A stretch of 6,768 nt of DNA from Bacteroidota bacterium (GTDB lineage Bacteria > Bacteroidota > Bacteroidia > Cytophagales > Hymenobacteraceae), in the NCBI GenBank assembly GCA_023424725.1, contig JAFADQ010000265.1, positions 1-6,768 on the forward strand, in the 5' to 3' direction. Shown piece after piece: positions 5,977 to 6,768 of this stretch. Each line of letters opens with the position of its first letter. Positions within the stretch are counted from its first letter, which is position 1. Below the pieces are notes generated by a model, which was not told where the DNA came from, ran no database searches, and worked only from the letters and a program-made list of their open reading frames with translations. Made by a program: the position numbers and the translations under genes.

Positions 5977-5984
5977 TAAATTTG
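5977..5984 (+). promoter_or_regulatory. Candidate -7 box for mutL (distal)
   Basis: TAAATTTG matches TAnnTTTG. The nearest TTG is at 5951-5953, 23 bp upstream and slightly far for a -33 box. Use of this site would give a leader of roughly 275 nt, so it is a weaker candidate on spacing grounds. Confidence 0.35.
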
Positions 5985-6066
5985 TATTTGTCGTTCCACA
6001 AGCCGGTTTTAAATCCGGAGAGATCTGGATTTTGGACTAAATTTTTCCCGCAGTCAGAGTTTTATT

Positions 6067-6108
6067 CTATCTACAGAACGATATTTTTGCTGCTAACCTG
6101 ATAGATAG
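6067..6108. repeat. Imperfect dyad around a candidate mutL -7 box
   Basis: CTATCTACAG at 6067-6076 pairs with CTGATAGATAG at 6098-6108: ten base pairs with one bulged A (6101) and a 21-nt spacer. The arm centres are about 31.5 bp apart, close to three helical turns, as in some operators. No known regulator is assigned. Confidence 0.4.
6082..6089 (+). promoter_or_regulatory. Candidate -7 box for mutL (proximal)
   Basis: TATTTTTG matches TAnnTTTG; the -33 region has only a GTTTTA stretch at 6059-6064. Its leader would be about 170 nt. It sits exactly between the two arms of the imperfect dyad at 6067-6108. Confidence 0.35.
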
Positions 6109-6265
6109 CGGGCAGAATTTTTCAATATTTTTAGCGGGTTGGTTTTTCTTATGAATAAAGCCGAAATAAAAAGAAAAACCGGGAATTTTAGGCTGTAACG
6201 GCAGTGTTTTTGGGCATAGGAGGCAGAGGCGAAAAGCCGGAAACCAGTTTACTTTAGAATTTTTA

Positions 6266-6768
6266 ATGGCAGATATAATCAGATTACTTCCGGAGTCGCT
6301 CGCAAACCAGATCGCCGCGGGCGAAGTGGTGCAGCGCCCGGCTTCGGTTATTAAAGAATTACTCGAGAACTCTATAGATGCCGGCGCTACCAGCATAAAA
6401 GTTATTGTAAAAGAAGCGGGCCGGCAGCTTATACAGGTGATAGATAACGGCAAAGGCATGAGCGAAACCGATGCCCGCATGTGCTTCGAGCGCCACGCCA
6501 CGTCTAAATTAACCACTACCGAAGATCTTTTCAGAATCCGGACGCTTGGTTTCCGTGGCGAAGCAATGGCCTCTATCGCGGCGGTGGCGCAGGTAGAGCT
6601 GCGCAGCAAACAGCACGATGCTGAGTTGGGTACTTTAATTTTAATAGAAGGGTCGCACATAAAGGAGCAGGAGCAGGTGGCTGCGCCGGATGGTACCTCT
6701 ATCTCCGTTAAAAACCTATTTTATAACGTGCCCGCGCGGCGTAATTTCCTGAAGAGCAACCCTGTAGA
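6266..6768 (+). CDS. mutL: MutL, DNA mismatch repair ATPase, N-terminal 167 residues, cut by window edge
   Basis: MutL couples MutS mismatch recognition to strand removal. In organisms without MutH, its missing C-terminal half usually carries the nicking endonuclease, which cannot be checked here. The visible part is the GHKL ATPase domain: LANQIAAGEVVQRPASVIKE at 12-31 is the family signature, motif I is KELLENSIDAGAT at 30-42 with Glu31 and Asn35 for ATP hydrolysis and Mg2+ binding, motif II is DNGKGM at 60-65, HATSK at 77-81 is the next block, motif III is GFRGEA at 95-100, and PDGTSISVKNLFYNVPARR at 141-159 follows. No frameshift or altered key residue is seen. The ATG at 6266 is preceded by an AT-rich stretch without a Shine-Dalgarno sequence, and the N-terminus aligns with the family. 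It is divergent from nagZ with a 440-bp gap. Confidence 0.97.
   Translation, partial: MADIIRLLPESLANQIAAGEVVQRPASVIKELLENSIDAGATSIKVIVKEAGRQLIQVIDNGKGMSETDARMCFERHATSKLTTTEDLFRIRTLGFRGEAMASIAAVAQVELRSKQHDAELGTLILIEGSHIKEQEQVAAPDGTSISVKNLFYNVPARRNFLKSNPV

Larger units (their letters stand above)
5826..6265. other. 440-bp divergent regulatory region between nagZ and mutL
   Basis: No protein-sized gene is present. It contains a -7 box for nagZ, two candidate -7 boxes for mutL, an imperfect dyad around the second of these and a 15-codon open frame. I saw no riboswitch or tRNA-like fold that I recognise. Confidence 0.6.

Noticed and set aside
6215..6222. AGGAGG as a Shine-Dalgarno site for mutL
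   Set aside because: It is over 40 bases from the ATG, and the other genes here do not use such sites.
6067..6660. Minus-strand 197-codon open frame
   Set aside because: It lies opposite mutL and its promoter region; the translation shows no domain and mutL is clearly the coding frame.

Overview
The window looks like ordinary chromosome from a member of the Bacteroidota, most likely a Cytophagales/Hymenobacteraceae-type organism (inference). The evidence is the promoter style (TAnnTTTG -7 boxes with a TTTG -33 box), AT-rich start regions without Shine-Dalgarno sequences, a bacillithiol-type glycosyltransferase, a Bacteroidota-type NagZ/serine-hydrolase fusion, and gaps that carry decayed REP-like repeats. 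Base composition is near 45-50% GC by eye and there is no obvious island boundary.

Layout, left to right: (1) positions 1-242, minus strand, the N-terminal part of an IscA/HesB-type iron-sulfur carrier that runs off the left edge and has a clear Bacteroidota promoter. (2) Positions 388-918, plus strand, a small single-pass membrane protein with a conserved helical cytoplasmic part and unknown function. (3) A 431-bp gap between convergent genes, holding a 128-bp inverted-repeat element, a strong bidirectional terminator hairpin and two further degraded repeat copies. (4) Positions 1350-2486, minus strand, bshA, the first enzyme of bacillithiol synthesis. (5) A 393-bp AT-rich gap with TTGTTAATTGTTGAT-type repeats around a nested perfect palindrome. 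(6) Positions 2880-5825, minus strand, a secreted 981-residue protein joining a GH3/NagZ beta-N-acetylglucosaminidase to a beta-lactamase-fold serine hydrolase. (7) A 440-bp divergent promoter region. (8) Positions 6266-6768, plus strand, the N-terminal ATPase part of mutL, cut by the right edge.

The genes do not form one pathway. iscA serves Fe-S assembly, bshA low-molecular-weight thiol synthesis, the nagZ fusion cell-wall turnover, and mutL mismatch repair. bshA and nagZ share a strand, but a 393-bp repeat-rich gap separates them, so separate transcription is more likely than a tight operon. The most informative protein is the nagZ fusion: its two halves resemble the two enzymes that act in sequence in Bacillus muropeptide rescue (NagZ then AmiE). 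The most informative non-coding structures are the nested palindrome at 2727-2776 and the cluster of related repeats at 939-1303. I found no defence system, CRISPR array, tRNA, rRNA, transposase or clearly new multi-gene system.
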